Shown here: one piece after another, positions 16,903-25,556 of the stretch
Position numbering within the stretch: the stretch's first letter is position 1
Layout: each line of letters opens with the position of its first letter
NCBI GenBank assembly: GCA_047610385.1
Contig: JBLGAC010000018.1
Location: forward strand, 5,268-69,267
Direction of reading: 5' to 3'
DNA length: 64,000 nucleotides
Source: JBOCEF01 sp047610385
GTDB lineage: Bacteria > Pseudomonadota > Alphaproteobacteria > Rhodobacterales > Rhodobacteraceae
Position numbers and translations under genes: made by a program
The notes under the pieces: generated by a model
Seen by the model: only the letters and a program-made list of their open reading frames with translations
Database searches by the model: none
Told to the model about the DNA's origin: nothing

Positions 16903-18561
16903 ATGACCGCCTTTGACCTGTCTTTGCCCCTGCTGCGCCCTGGCGGCGACTGGGCCGCGATCCGCGCCGGGTTCCGCTGGCCGGCACCGACGCGGTTCAA
17001 CATCGCGCAGGCGATCTGCGGGCGCTGGGCGGCGGTGGACCCGGGGCGGCTGGCGCTGATCCATCTGGACGCCGATCTGCGCGCCACCCGTTGGACCCAT
17101 GGCGCGCTGTGGGAAATGTCGGGTCGGCTTGCCTCAGCGCTGGCGGCCCATGGGCTGAGGCGCGGCGACCGGCTGGCGCTGATCCTGCCCCAATCGCCTG
17201 AGGCGCTGCTGACCCATCTGGCGTGCTGGCGGCTGGGGGCGGTGAGCGTGCCGCTGTTCACGCTGTTCGGCGAGGATGGCCTGCGGTTCCGCATGGCCGA
17301 CAGCGGCGCGGTGATGGCGGTGACCGACAGTGCGGACATGCACAAGATCGACGCGGTCCGGGGCGATCTGCCCGATCTGCGCCATGTGTTCTGCGCCGAC
17401 GGCCCCAATGATGGCGCGATGGGATTGTTGGAGGAAGCGGCGCGCGCGGCCGCAGCCCCGCCCATGGCGGACACGTCGCTGTCGGACCCGGCGTTCATTT
17501 CCTACACCTCAGGCACCACCGGGCCACCCAAAGGGGCGCTGCACGGGCATTCGGTGCTGCTGGGCCACATGCCGGGCTTTGAGGCGCATCATGATTTCGC
17601 CCCCCATGACGGATCGCTGTTCTGGACGCCGGCTGATTGGGCATGGATGGGGGGGCTTTGCAACCTGCTGACCCCCGCGCTGGCCTATGGATCGCCGGTG
17701 CTGTCGCACCGCATGGCGCGGTTCGACGCCGAAGGGGCCTGCCGCATCATGGCCGATCAGGGCGTGCGCCGGGCCTTCATGCCGCCCACGGCGCTGAAGC
17801 TGATGCGGCGGGGGCCGGACCCGGTGGCCCTCGGGGTTCGTCTTGCATCTGTTGGATCGGCGGGAGAGGCGCTGGGCACCGGGCTGCTGGACTGGGGCCA
17901 CGGGGCGCTGGGACTGACGATCAACGAGTTTTTCGGCCAGACCGAGGCAAACCTGGTGTTGACCAACGCGTCCTCAGTGTTTGCGCCCAAGCCGGGCAGC
18001 ACCGGGCGCGCGGCACCGGGCCACGACGTGGCGATCATCGACAGCGAGGGACGCAGGCTTGCGCCCGGAGAGACCGGCGAAATTGCCGTTCTGGCGCCCG
18101 ATCCAACCATGTTCCTGCGCTATTGGAACCTGCCGGAGAAGACCGCCGAGAAATACGTGGACGGGCCTGACGGGCGCTGGTTGCGCACCGGCGACGAAGG
18201 CATAATCGATGAGGACGGGCATGTGTTCTTTTCAAGCCGCGCGGACGACGTGATCACGACCTCGGGCTACAGGGTGGGGCCGTCGGAGGTTGAGGACTGC
18301 CTGACCGGCCATCCTGCCGTCGCCATGGCGGGGGTGATCGGTGTGCCTGATGCAGTGCGCACCGAGGTGATCCGCGCCTATATTGTGCTGGCGCCGGGCG
18401 CGGATACCGAAGGGTTGGAGGATGCGCTGATCGCCCGGGTGCGGAGGCTTCTGTCGCCCCATCTGGCACCGCGGGCGGTTGAGGTGATCGAGGCGCTGCC
18501 GATGACCGCCACCGGCAAGATCATGCGGCGCGAATTGAAGCGCCGGGCGCTGGCGGGCTGA
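16903..18561 (+). CDS. Acyl-CoA synthetase (AMP-forming, ANL superfamily)
   Basis: This enzyme activates a carboxylic acid to acyl-AMP and then to acyl-CoA. The 552-residue product carries the P-loop motif YTSGTTGPPKG (201-211), the adenylate motif NEFFGQTEAN, the GRWLRTGDEG hinge region, GYRVGPSEVE and the C-terminal lysine motif TATGKIMRREL. The domain style resembles acetyl-CoA synthetase or medium-chain ACSM enzymes. The window gives no clue to chain length. The start ATG 16903 has a GGGAG site; a much longer in-frame extension is GC-biased noise. A double hairpin ends the transcript. Confidence 0.9.
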   Translation: MTAFDLSLPLLRPGGDWAAIRAGFRWPAPTRFNIAQAICGRWAAVDPGRLALIHLDADLRATRWTHGALWEMSGRLASALAAHGLRRGDRLALILPQSPEALLTHLACWRLGAVSVPLFTLFGEDGLRFRMADSGAVMAVTDSADMHKIDAVRGDLPDLRHVFCADGPNDGAMGLLEEAARAAAAPPMADTSLSDPAFISYTSGTTGPPKGALHGHSVLLGHMPGFEAHHDFAPHDGSLFWTPADWAWMGGLCNLLTPALAYGSPVLSHRMARFDAEGACRIMADQGVRRAFMPPTALKLMRRGPDPVALGVRLASVGSAGEALGTGLLDWGHGALGLTINEFFGQTEANLVLTNASSVFAPKPGSTGRAAPGHDVAIIDSEGRRLAPGETGEIAVLAPDPTMFLRYWNLPEKTAEKYVDGPDGRWLRTGDEGIIDEDGHVFFSSRADDVITTSGYRVGPSEVEDCLTGHPAVAMAGVIGVPDAVRTEVIRAYIVLAPGADTEGLEDALIARVRRLLSPHLAPRAVEVIEALPMTATGKIMRRELKRRALAG

Positions 18562-18571
18562 GCGGGGCGCA

Positions 18572-18618
18572 GATTTTTCTGCGAAAAATCAGGGACGCGT
18601 TTTGCGGTGCAAAACGCG
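18572..18618. terminator. Double hairpin between convergent genes
   Basis: GATTTTT-CTGCG-AAAAATC (18572-18590) is followed by CGCGTTTTGC-GGT-GCAAAACGCG (18596-18618). The pair lies between the stops of the synthetase (plus) and the GH19 gene (minus). The A/T runs inside the stems make it plausible as a bidirectional terminator. The first element resembles one at 25403. Confidence 0.65.
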
Positions 18619-18629
18619 CCCTCGGCGCA

Positions 18630-19706
18630 TCACATCCCCAGCAGCGCTTTGCCGCGGGTCAGCAGCGCGGCGCGGTGCATCAGCCCGTTCGTGCCGCCGT
18701 TGATCCGCCTTGTGACCGCAATCAGATCGTCGCGATCCGCGAGGGCATCAAGGCCGCGCCCGCTCCAATACCAGCCCGCGGTTTCGACGCAGAGCGCGCG
18801 ATCCTCAGCCACCAGGTCCGGGTCAGCGAGGATTTCGGCCGCGCAGCCCAGATCAGCGCCGAAGCGGCTGTAATTGGCCCGGCCCGTCAGCTGGATCAGC
18901 CCACGGCCTTTGAAGCGTGGGCCATCACCCGCGCGCAGGTTGCCCAGATCGCGCCGCCCTTCATAAGCGGCACCGGTGGCGAGTTCCTCCAACCAGCGCA
19001 GCTGTCCGCATTCATGGCCCACTTGCGCGAGGAAATGGGCGACCCGCAGGTCCGATGAAATCGCGCGGCGCTGCATCATCGCCAGCAACGCCGGCCCCAG
19101 ATGTTCGAGGCGGGTGCGTGGGGCGTCAGGCCACAAAAGGCGCAGCAGCTCCATCGACGGGCCCTGGGGCAGGGCGGCGGCGCGCAATGCGCTGATCAGC
19201 GCCCCGCCGGGGATCGCAGCGCCATCGACGCCGCCGGTCAGCGCGGTCTGCGCACCGCAAAGCGCCGCGGCGGTTTTGGGACCAAATGCGCCGTCAGGCA
19301 CCAGTGGTATACCCGGCAATGCGGTGCCGCGGGCGCGCGCGGCCTCTATCAATTGCTGGACCATGGCCACGTCGCCGGGGTGGTTGGTGCGGCCGGGGCC
19401 AACGGCGTCCTTCAGCAAGGGCGTCGGGCCGGTTGGGCGCGCGGCGGCGGCGCGGCGTGCGGCTGGCAGCGTGATCGCCAGCGCCGCAGGGCCGATTGCG
19501 CGTGGACGCGGCATCGGGGCGGGCGTGCTTTGGGGCGCGGTGCCGCGCAAGGCGGCCCGCGCGGGGGCGGCACCCGATTGGGCACCGCGGGTCAGCGCAT
19601 CGCGCAGCGCGGCGGCGGTTGCGCGCAGGGATTGCGCGATCCGCGCGCCCCAGCTGGGCGCAAAATTATCTGCGGGCACGTCAAAGGACACAGGCACCGT
19701 GAGCAT
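18630..19706 (-). CDS. GH19 endolysin-like enzyme with peptidoglycan-binding segment
   Basis: The 358-residue product has an alanine/proline-rich N-terminal region and a PG-binding-1-like segment near 108-155 (PGDVAMVQQLI and DGAFGPKTAAAL). Its C-terminal domain is GH19 chitinase/endolysin-like, with FLAQVGHECGQLRWLEEL at 225-242 containing the likely catalytic Glu and RFKGRGLIQLTGRANYSRFG at 264-283. Such enzymes cut peptidoglycan or chitin and are typical of phage lysis cassettes. No holin, spanin or structural gene is nearby, so this is an orphan or domesticated copy. It has no clear signal peptide. The start ATG 19706 has a perfect AGGAGG site. Confidence 0.85.
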   Translation of the reverse strand: MLTVPVSFDVPADNFAPSWGARIAQSLRATAAALRDALTRGAQSGAAPARAALRGTAPQSTPAPMPRPRAIGPAALAITLPAARRAAAARPTGPTPLLKDAVGPGRTNHPGDVAMVQQLIEAARARGTALPGIPLVPDGAFGPKTAAALCGAQTALTGGVDGAAIPGGALISALRAAALPQGPSMELLRLLWPDAPRTRLEHLGPALLAMMQRRAISSDLRVAHFLAQVGHECGQLRWLEELATGAAYEGRRDLGNLRAGDGPRFKGRGLIQLTGRANYSRFGADLGCAAEILADPDLVAEDRALCVETAGWYWSGRGLDALADRDDLIAVTRRINGGTNGLMHRAALLTRGKALLGM

Positions 19707-19864
19707 GGCGACCTCCTCAGGATTTGTGACGATTTCGGGGTGATTTCGCCGCCAATCTTACAGACCGACAATTTAGGAAGCGTTGCGCGCTGCACATTCG
19801 CCGCCTCGGCATCCTGCAAGCCCCGAAAACATCGGCTTTTTCCGCAACGATCCGCCTGCTCCGG

Positions 19865-19894
19865 TGATCCGGGGGCAGACCGCGTGCGTAACTC
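19865..19894 (+). promoter_or_regulatory. Candidate RpoE (ECF)-type promoter before photolyase
   Basis: TGATCC (19865-19870) and TAACTC (19889-19894) are separated by 18 nt and lie 44 nt before the photolyase ATG. Rhodobacter RpoE promoters involved in the singlet-oxygen response carry a TGATCC-like -35 element. The match is by eye from memory of the family, so this is a candidate only. Confidence 0.35.
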
Positions 19895-19937
19895 TGTCAT
19901 ACTGGCCCAGAACCCAAGCTGAACGAGGCGGACCCCA

Positions 19938-21356
19938 ATGACTGATCCCACCGCCCCTGCGCCGACGATTGTGTGGTTGCGCCGCGATCTGCGGCTTGAC
20001 GACCATCCTGCGCTGAGCGCCGCCGCAGCCCGCGGTGGGGCGGTGATCCCGGTGTTCATTCTTGACCCTGAGACAGAGGCCCAAGGTGCCGCACATCGCT
20101 GGCGCCTGGGCGAAGGGCTTGAGGTTTTTGCCACCACGCTGGCCGCCCGCGGATCTCGGCTGATCCTGCGCCGCGGCCCGGCGCTGGTTGTCCTGCGTGC
20201 GCTGGTGGCTGAGACCGGCGCCGGTGCGGTGCACTGGTCACGCCTGTATGACGGCGCGGCGCGTGCGCGGGACGCGGCAGTGAAGACCGCGTTGAAATCT
20301 GACGGCGTCGACGCGCAATCGTTCAACGGTGCGCTGATACATGAGCCGTGGGAGGTCCGCACCAAAACGGGCACCTTCTACAAGGTCTATTCCCCCTTCG
20401 CCCGCGCCGCCCGTGCCATGCCTGCGCGGGCGCCGATTGATCCGCCCGAGGTTTTGCGTGCCCCGGCGCGGTGGCCCGGGTCTGATGCGCTGGCCGATTG
20501 GGCGCTCGGCACTGACATGCGGGCTGGGGCGGCGGTGATCGCGCCCCATGCGCGGGTCGGTGAAGCGGCTGCCGCCCACCGCCTTGGTGCGTTTCTGGAG
20601 ACCCGAGCCGACGCCTATCGCGACGCGCGCGACTTTCTGGACCGCAAGGCGTGTTCGGGCCTGTCTGAGAATTTGGCGCTTGGAGAGATCTCTCCCCGCC
20701 GGATCTGGGCAATCGCGTCCGATGGCATGCGCGGCGGGCGCGGGGTGGAGCATTTCCTGTCTGAGGTCCTGTGGCGTGAATTTGCTTATCACCTGATTTT
20801 CAACACTCCGCGCATTGAGACCGGCAATTGGCGTGAGGAATGGGACGCCTTTGCGTGGCGCGGCGACAACGCAGACGCCGAACGCTGGCGGCGCGGGCAG
20901 ACCGGGGTGGATGTGGTTGACGCAGCGATGCGAGAGCTTTACGTCACCGGCACCATGCACAACCGCGCGCGGATGCTGGTCGCATCTTACCTCACAAAGC
21001 ATCTGATGACCCATTGGCAGGTCGGCGCGGCGTGGTTCAAGCACACGTTGATCGACTGGGATCCGGCCGCCAACGCTATGGGTTGGCAATGGGCTGCGGG
21101 GTCAGGGCCGGATGCGTCGCCGTTCTTTCGCATCTTCAATCCCGAAACCCAGGCTGAGAAATTTGACCCCCAGCGGCGCTATCGCGACCACTGGCTGAAT
21201 GGCAAAGGCGCGGCGGAATTTTTTTGCGCTGCGCCCAAGATGTGGAACCTATCTGGCCAAGTCCGACGCCCGATGCCGATGATCGACCTGAAAGAAGGCC
21301 GCACTCGTGCGCTTTCGGTCTATCAAGCGATGAAATCTGCCGCCGAGGCGGCGTGA
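19938..21356 (+). CDS. phrA: Deoxyribodipyrimidine photo-lyase / cryptochrome family
   Basis: The 472-residue flavoprotein splits UV-induced pyrimidine dimers using blue light. The N-terminal alpha/beta antenna domain opens IVWLRRDLRLDDHPAL. The C-terminal FAD domain shows LWREFAYHLIFNTP, the substrate-site region VDAAMRELYVTGTMHNRARM and the class I signature around DWDPAANAMGWQWAAGSGPD. The length and motif order fit class I CPD photolyases. In Rhodobacter the orthologue belongs to the RpoE singlet-oxygen regulon, and the neighbours here match other members of it. The GAGGC site ahead of ATG 19938 is weak. Confidence 0.93.
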   Translation: MTDPTAPAPTIVWLRRDLRLDDHPALSAAAARGGAVIPVFILDPETEAQGAAHRWRLGEGLEVFATTLAARGSRLILRRGPALVVLRALVAETGAGAVHWSRLYDGAARARDAAVKTALKSDGVDAQSFNGALIHEPWEVRTKTGTFYKVYSPFARAARAMPARAPIDPPEVLRAPARWPGSDALADWALGTDMRAGAAVIAPHARVGEAAAAHRLGAFLETRADAYRDARDFLDRKACSGLSENLALGEISPRRIWAIASDGMRGGRGVEHFLSEVLWREFAYHLIFNTPRIETGNWREEWDAFAWRGDNADAERWRRGQTGVDVVDAAMRELYVTGTMHNRARMLVASYLTKHLMTHWQVGAAWFKHTLIDWDPAANAMGWQWAAGSGPDASPFFRIFNPETQAEKFDPQRRYRDHWLNGKGAAEFFCAAPKMWNLSGQVRRPMPMIDLKEGRTRALSVYQAMKSAAEAA

Positions 21357-21408
21357 TCCGGGGCCCCGCCTCTTTGCGCCACTTGCCCACCGACAGGAGA
21401 ATACCCTT

Positions 21409-22725
21409 TTGAAGATCGCAGTCATCGGCGCCGGAATTTCCGGCATCGGCGCGGCGCTTGCGCTCGCGGATCGCCACGACGTGACCCTGATTGAAAAGGA
21501 CGCCCGTTTTGGCGGCCATGCGCACACCGTGGATGTCATTCGCCCCGATGGCGGTTCGGTGGCGGTGGACAGCGGGTTCATCGTGTTCAACCGCCGGAAT
21601 TATCCCAACCTCTGCGCGCTGTTCGACCATCTGGATGTGCCGACGAAATGGTCGGACATGAGCTTTGGGTTCTCACTGTCGGGCGGGCGGTTCGAATATG
21701 CCTGCGATGATCTTGACCGGGTGTTCGCGCAGCGCTCCAACGTGCTGAACCTGCGCCATTACGCGATGGTGCGGCAGATCCTGCGGTTCAACAAAGTGGC
21801 GCCGCGGGACCTTGCCTCAGGCGCGGTGGCGGGGCTGAGCCTTGGGGAATGGCTGGATGCGCGCGGGTTCGGGGCTGATTTCCGCACCCGCTTCATCTTG
21901 CCGATGGGGGGCGCGATCTGGTCGACCTCAGTCAAGGAAATGCTGGTGTTTCCGGCTGAAAATTTCGTGGCGTTCTTTCACAATCACGATCTGATGACCG
22001 GTGCAGGTCCGTCGCAGCGCTGGCGCACGGTGGATGGCGGATCGCGCGAATATGTGACCCGCGCAATCGGCGCGCTGGGCCCGCGGGCGCGGCTGGGGGT
22101 GGGGGTCGCGTCGGTGGCCCGCGATGGCGGCGGGGTGCTTTTGCGGCTTGAGGACGGGAGCGAGGACCGCTTTGACCACGCCGTTTTCGCCACCCATGCC
22201 GACGCCACCCTGCGCATGGCCCAAGGCCTTGACGATCAGGAACGCAATCTGCTGTCGGCGTTTCCGTTTTCAAGCAACCGCGCGGTGCTGCATTCCGACC
22301 CCGCACTGATGCCCAAGCGCCGCAAAGCGTGGTCGAGCTGGAATTTCCTGTCCGACGGTGCCGCTGCGGATGCTGAGCGCCCGGCGCAGGTCACCTATTG
22401 GATGAATCGGCTGCAAGGGCTGCCGGATGATTTTCCGCTGTTTGTCAGCCTCAACCCCGCGCAGTCGCCGCGTGCTGATCTGGTACATGACGAATTCAGC
22501 TACGATCACCCGCTTTATTCTGGCGAAAGCTTCGCCGCCCAGTCGGGGATGGAGGCGATCCAAGGCCGTGGCGGGTTCTGGCATGCGGGCGCGTGGCTGG
22601 GATACGGCTTTCACGAAGATGGCCTGCGCTCAGGCCTGCGGGTTGCTGATGCGCTGGGTGCGCGCCCCGACTGGGCCCGCGATCTGGGCGCGCGCGCCGG
22701 TGATCTGGCGGAGGCCGCAGAGTGA
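21409..22725 (+). CDS. FAD-dependent amine-oxidase-like oxidoreductase (UfaD-like)
   Basis: The 438-residue protein starts at TTG 21409 behind AGGAGA and opens with the dinucleotide-binding motif IAVIGAGISGIGAALALA, then the FAD-linked GGHAHTVD. These flavoproteins are nearly always next to DUF1365 and cyclopropane-synthase-like genes, as here. In Rhodobacter sphaeroides a related protein (UfaD, RSP1091 in my recollection) desaturates methylated fatty acids during furan-fatty-acid synthesis. I infer lipid modification, not amine oxidation. The next gene begins inside its stop codon (GTGA), which implies coupled translation. Confidence 0.85.
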   Translation: MKIAVIGAGISGIGAALALADRHDVTLIEKDARFGGHAHTVDVIRPDGGSVAVDSGFIVFNRRNYPNLCALFDHLDVPTKWSDMSFGFSLSGGRFEYACDDLDRVFAQRSNVLNLRHYAMVRQILRFNKVAPRDLASGAVAGLSLGEWLDARGFGADFRTRFILPMGGAIWSTSVKEMLVFPAENFVAFFHNHDLMTGAGPSQRWRTVDGGSREYVTRAIGALGPRARLGVGVASVARDGGGVLLRLEDGSEDRFDHAVFATHADATLRMAQGLDDQERNLLSAFPFSSNRAVLHSDPALMPKRRKAWSSWNFLSDGAAADAERPAQVTYWMNRLQGLPDDFPLFVSLNPAQSPRADLVHDEFSYDHPLYSGESFAAQSGMEAIQGRGGFWHAGAWLGYGFHEDGLRSGLRVADALGARPDWARDLGARAGDLAEAAE

Positions 22726-23549
22726 GCGCGCCCGACGATCCCCAAAAAGATCCCGGCGCTGACCCGCTGGCATCCGGCGGCGTGATCTATGACGGAGAGG
22801 TCATGCACATGCGCCTGTCGCCTCGCCGTCACCAGTTCCGGTATCGGGTCTGGACGCTGCTGCTGGACGTGGACCGGATCGACGAAGTTGTGGCCGGTTT
22901 GCGCCTGATGCGCCGCAACCGCTTTGCGCCCGTCGCTTTTTATGACCGCGATCATGGCCCCCGTGATGGGTCGCCCCTGCGCCCTTGGGTTGAGGCAAGG
23001 CTGGCAGATGCCGGGCGCCCGGCCCCTGCGCGCATTGCAATCCTGTCCATGCCGCGGCTGTTCGGGATCGCGTTCAACCCGATCTCAGTGTTCTATTGCC
23101 GGGATGCGGGCGGCCAGCTGCAATCAGTGATCTATGAGGTCAAGAACACCTTTGGTGACCAGCACGCCTATGTGCTGTCGGCTGAGGACGCGGCCCCCGG
23201 TCGCCCGGCGCGCCATGCCCATGCCAAGCAGTTCTTTGTGTCGCCTTTCATGGACATGGATCAGACCTATCGCTTTGATCTGATGGACCCTGGCGCACGG
23301 ATCGCCCTGCGCATCCGCCAAGGTGCAGGGGCGGAAACCCGCCTGATCGCCACCCAGCATGGCCGGGCCCGCCCGCTGACCGGCGCGGTGCTGGCGGGCC
23401 TGTTGCTGGTGCGCCCGCTGCACGCGCTCAAGGTCCTTGCGGGCATCCATTGGGAGGCGCTGCGCCTGTGGCTCAAGGGCGTGCCGTTTCTTGGCCATCC
23501 CGGCGACGACCATGTCTATGCGCCGGGGGCGCGCAACCAGAACGGGTGA
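22722..23549 (+). CDS. DUF1365 protein of the lipid-modification cluster
   Basis: The 275-residue protein starts at GTG 22722, overlapping the upstream stop by 4 nt. It opens with IYDGEVMHMRLSPRRHQFRYRVW, contains FGIAFNPISVFYCRD and KQFFVSPFMDMDQTYRF, and ends near LKGVPFLGHPG. These are DUF1365 hallmarks. The domain has no proven enzymatic activity that I can name. Its constant association with the flavoprotein and CFA-type methyltransferase suggests a role in handling or modifying membrane acyl chains. Confidence 0.88.
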   Translation: MSAPDDPQKDPGADPLASGGVIYDGEVMHMRLSPRRHQFRYRVWTLLLDVDRIDEVVAGLRLMRRNRFAPVAFYDRDHGPRDGSPLRPWVEARLADAGRPAPARIAILSMPRLFGIAFNPISVFYCRDAGGQLQSVIYEVKNTFGDQHAYVLSAEDAAPGRPARHAHAKQFFVSPFMDMDQTYRFDLMDPGARIALRIRQGAGAETRLIATQHGRARPLTGAVLAGLLLVRPLHALKVLAGIHWEALRLWLKGVPFLGHPGDDHVYAPGARNQNG

Positions 23550-23588
23550 TGCCCGGAACTCCTTCGATCGGATGCTGCAACACCGCGG

Positions 23589-23603
23589 GAACGAGCCTCG
23601 TTC
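23589..23603. promoter_or_regulatory. Perfect palindrome upstream of the CFA-type gene
   Basis: GAACGAG and CTCGTTC flank one central base, 65 nt before the methyltransferase start, in the 119-bp gap after DUF1365. It could be an operator or a small hairpin that separates two transcripts. An AT-rich stretch with TGATCATTCCTAAATAAG follows and may hold a promoter. Confidence 0.4.
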
Positions 23604-23668
23604 ACGTGGGGATTGCGTTTTGATCATTCCTAAATAAGATGTTTCGCATAACAGGGAGCTATGGGGCC

Positions 23669-24883
23669 ATGACCGATACCTTGACCTCAACCCATGGGCA
23701 GAGCGATCTGCCGCGTTGGTTTGCCGCGGTGTTCGACACCGCATCGGGTTTGCTGCACGGGGCGCTGGAATTTGCGCTGCCCGACGGGCGGGTGTTTCGC
23801 ATAGAGGGCAAGGGGCCGGGGCCCCACGCCCGCGTAGAGGTGCGCGAGCCTAAGATGTTCGCCCGCATGGTGCGCGACGGTGAAATCGGGTTTGCCGAAT
23901 CCTATATGGACGGTTGGTGGGACACGCCGGACCTTCAGGCGGTGCTCGACATGGCGCTGCTGAACAATGACAGCGTGACCCGCAGCTTTTCCGGTGCCGC
24001 CATCGCGCGGATGATCGAGCGGCTGCGCCACTGGATGAACCGCAACACCAAGGCGCAGGCGCGCAAGAACATCTCAGCCCATTACGATCTTGGAAATACG
24101 TTTTATTCCAAGTGGCTGGATGGGACGATGACCTATTCATCTGGCCTGTTCCGTGGCCAGCAGGAAACCTTGGAAAACGCGCAGATCAACAAATACACTG
24201 CGCTTCTTGACGCCATCAACCCCGCCCATGGCGGCCATGTGCTGGAGATCGGCTGCGGCTGGGGCGGTTTCGCCGAATACGCCGCAAAAGCCCGCGGGCT
24301 GCGGGTCACGGCGCTGACCATCAGCCAGGAGCAGCACGATTTCGCCGCCAAACGCATACATGAGGCCGGGCTGTCGGACCGCGTGGACATCGTGATGCGC
24401 GATTACCGCGATGAAACCGGGCGCTATGACGGCGTCGCCTCGATCGAGATGTTTGAGGCGGTGGGCGAGAAATACTGGCCGGTGTTCTTCGATGCGCTGC
24501 GCGAGCGGCTGAACCCGGGCGCGCGGGCGACGCTGCAGGTGATCACCGTGGCGGACAAGCTGTTCGTTGATTATCGCCGCGGCGTGGACTTTGTGCAGAA
24601 ATACATCTTTCCCGGCGGGATGCTGCCCTCGCCGACAGCGCTGACGGCGCAGGCGCGGCAGGCGGGGCTTATTGTGGATGGATCGATTGAGTTCGGCGAA
24701 TCCTATTCTGACACGCTGCGCTGTTGGCGGGGCAGCTTCCACGCGAGCTGGGATGAAATCGAGCCGCTGGGCTTCGATGACCGCTTCCGCCGCATGTGGG
24801 ATTTCTACCTCGCCTCCTGCGCGGCCTGTTTCATGGCGGGGACCACCGATGTCACGCAGATCACCCTGTCGCGGCAGGCATAA
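23669..24883 (+). CDS. Cyclopropane-fatty-acid-synthase-type methyltransferase
   Basis: The enzyme uses SAM to methylate double bonds of membrane phospholipid acyl chains. The 404-residue form starts at ATG 23669; an ATG at 23639 in frame is possible but less well placed relative to GGGAG. The SAM site VLEIGCGWGGFAEYAAKA lies near residue 190. It is preceded by the CFA signatures YDLGNTFYSKWLDGTMTYSS and followed by EMFEAVGEKYWPVFF and YIFPGGMLPS. The product may be a true cyclopropane synthase or a UfaM-like 11-methyl-forming enzyme; the neighbouring flavoprotein favours the latter pathway. It is membrane-peripheral. Confidence 0.9.
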   Translation: MTDTLTSTHGQSDLPRWFAAVFDTASGLLHGALEFALPDGRVFRIEGKGPGPHARVEVREPKMFARMVRDGEIGFAESYMDGWWDTPDLQAVLDMALLNNDSVTRSFSGAAIARMIERLRHWMNRNTKAQARKNISAHYDLGNTFYSKWLDGTMTYSSGLFRGQQETLENAQINKYTALLDAINPAHGGHVLEIGCGWGGFAEYAAKARGLRVTALTISQEQHDFAAKRIHEAGLSDRVDIVMRDYRDETGRYDGVASIEMFEAVGEKYWPVFFDALRERLNPGARATLQVITVADKLFVDYRRGVDFVQKYIFPGGMLPSPTALTAQARQAGLIVDGSIEFGESYSDTLRCWRGSFHASWDEIEPLGFDDRFRRMWDFYLASCAACFMAGTTDVTQITLSRQA

Positions 24884-24913
24884 CGCCGCCCGCGCGCTGC
24901 ACGGTGGGGGGCG

Positions 24914-25384
24914 GTGACCGCGCCTTCTGCCGATCTGCGCTGGTCCGGCAGCCGGCTGGCGGCCGCTGTCTTGATGGCTGTCGCGGGTTGCGGCACTGTT
25001 TATACCGCGCTGTCGTCTCACGTCTTGGGCCCTGAGGCCTCGGCCCGACCGATCTATGCGGCCGCCGCCGCCGCTGGCATGGTGGCGGGCTGGTTCCACA
25101 TAAGCCGTGGGCTGGGGCACGGGTTGGGGCAGGCGGCGCTGGGCGGGGTCAGCGCCGGGGTGCTGGGGACGATCTATTTCCTTGTGCTGGCGGGGGTGTG
25201 GCAGACCGTAGACGCGTATCACTACACTCATTTCGACAGCGTGATGGCGCTGCTGGACAATCTGGTGCTGCAGATGGTCAAGGTGTTCTGGATCGCGACG
25301 GAGCCACAGTCCCTGCTGACAATTCTGATCGGGGCCGCAACCGCGGGCATGTATGCTGAGCATGTCCGCCGGGCCTGGGACTGA
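24914..25384 (+). CDS. Small integral membrane protein, TrgA-like
   Basis: The 156-residue product starts at GTG 24914 after a G-rich ribosome site. It has about four hydrophobic helices (LAAAVLMAVAGCGTVYTAL, IYAAAAAAGMVAGWF, AGVLGTIYFLVLAGVW and a C-terminal one). Size, layout and the conserved central GHGLGQAA resemble the TrgA family linked to tellurite resistance in Rhodobacter; the match is from memory and moderate. It lies 30 nt after the CFA-type gene and is probably co-transcribed. Confidence 0.55.
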   Translation: MTAPSADLRWSGSRLAAAVLMAVAGCGTVYTALSSHVLGPEASARPIYAAAAAAGMVAGWFHISRGLGHGLGQAALGGVSAGVLGTIYFLVLAGVWQTVDAYHYTHFDSVMALLDNLVLQMVKVFWIATEPQSLLTILIGAATAGMYAEHVRRAWD

Positions 25385-25402
25385 CCGAGGAGCGACGTAT
25401 CT

Positions 25403-25425
25403 CAGAATTTTCTGCGAAAATTCTG
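25403..25425. repeat. Palindrome with CTGCG loop
   Basis: CAGAATTTT and AAAATTCTG form a perfect 9-bp stem around CTGCG, 18 nt past the TrgA-like stop. The core TTTTCTGCGAAAA is shared with 18574-18588, so it is probably a recurring intergenic or terminator element. Confidence 0.6.
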
Positions 25426-25556
25426 CGCTCCCGGGCAAGCGCTGCGTGCGGATCGGCGCGGGCGTGGTTGATCGCGATCCGCATCGGGCCATTTGATTGG
25501 TGGTGCGCCAAACGCGGCGTCTGCGACCGGAGCCTGCCATCCATGACCGCGCCTGA

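Noticed and set aside
23621..23640. TGATCA and TAAGAT before the CFA-type gene as an RpoE promoter
   Set aside because: The two elements are only about 9 nt apart, far too close for a -35/-10 pair.
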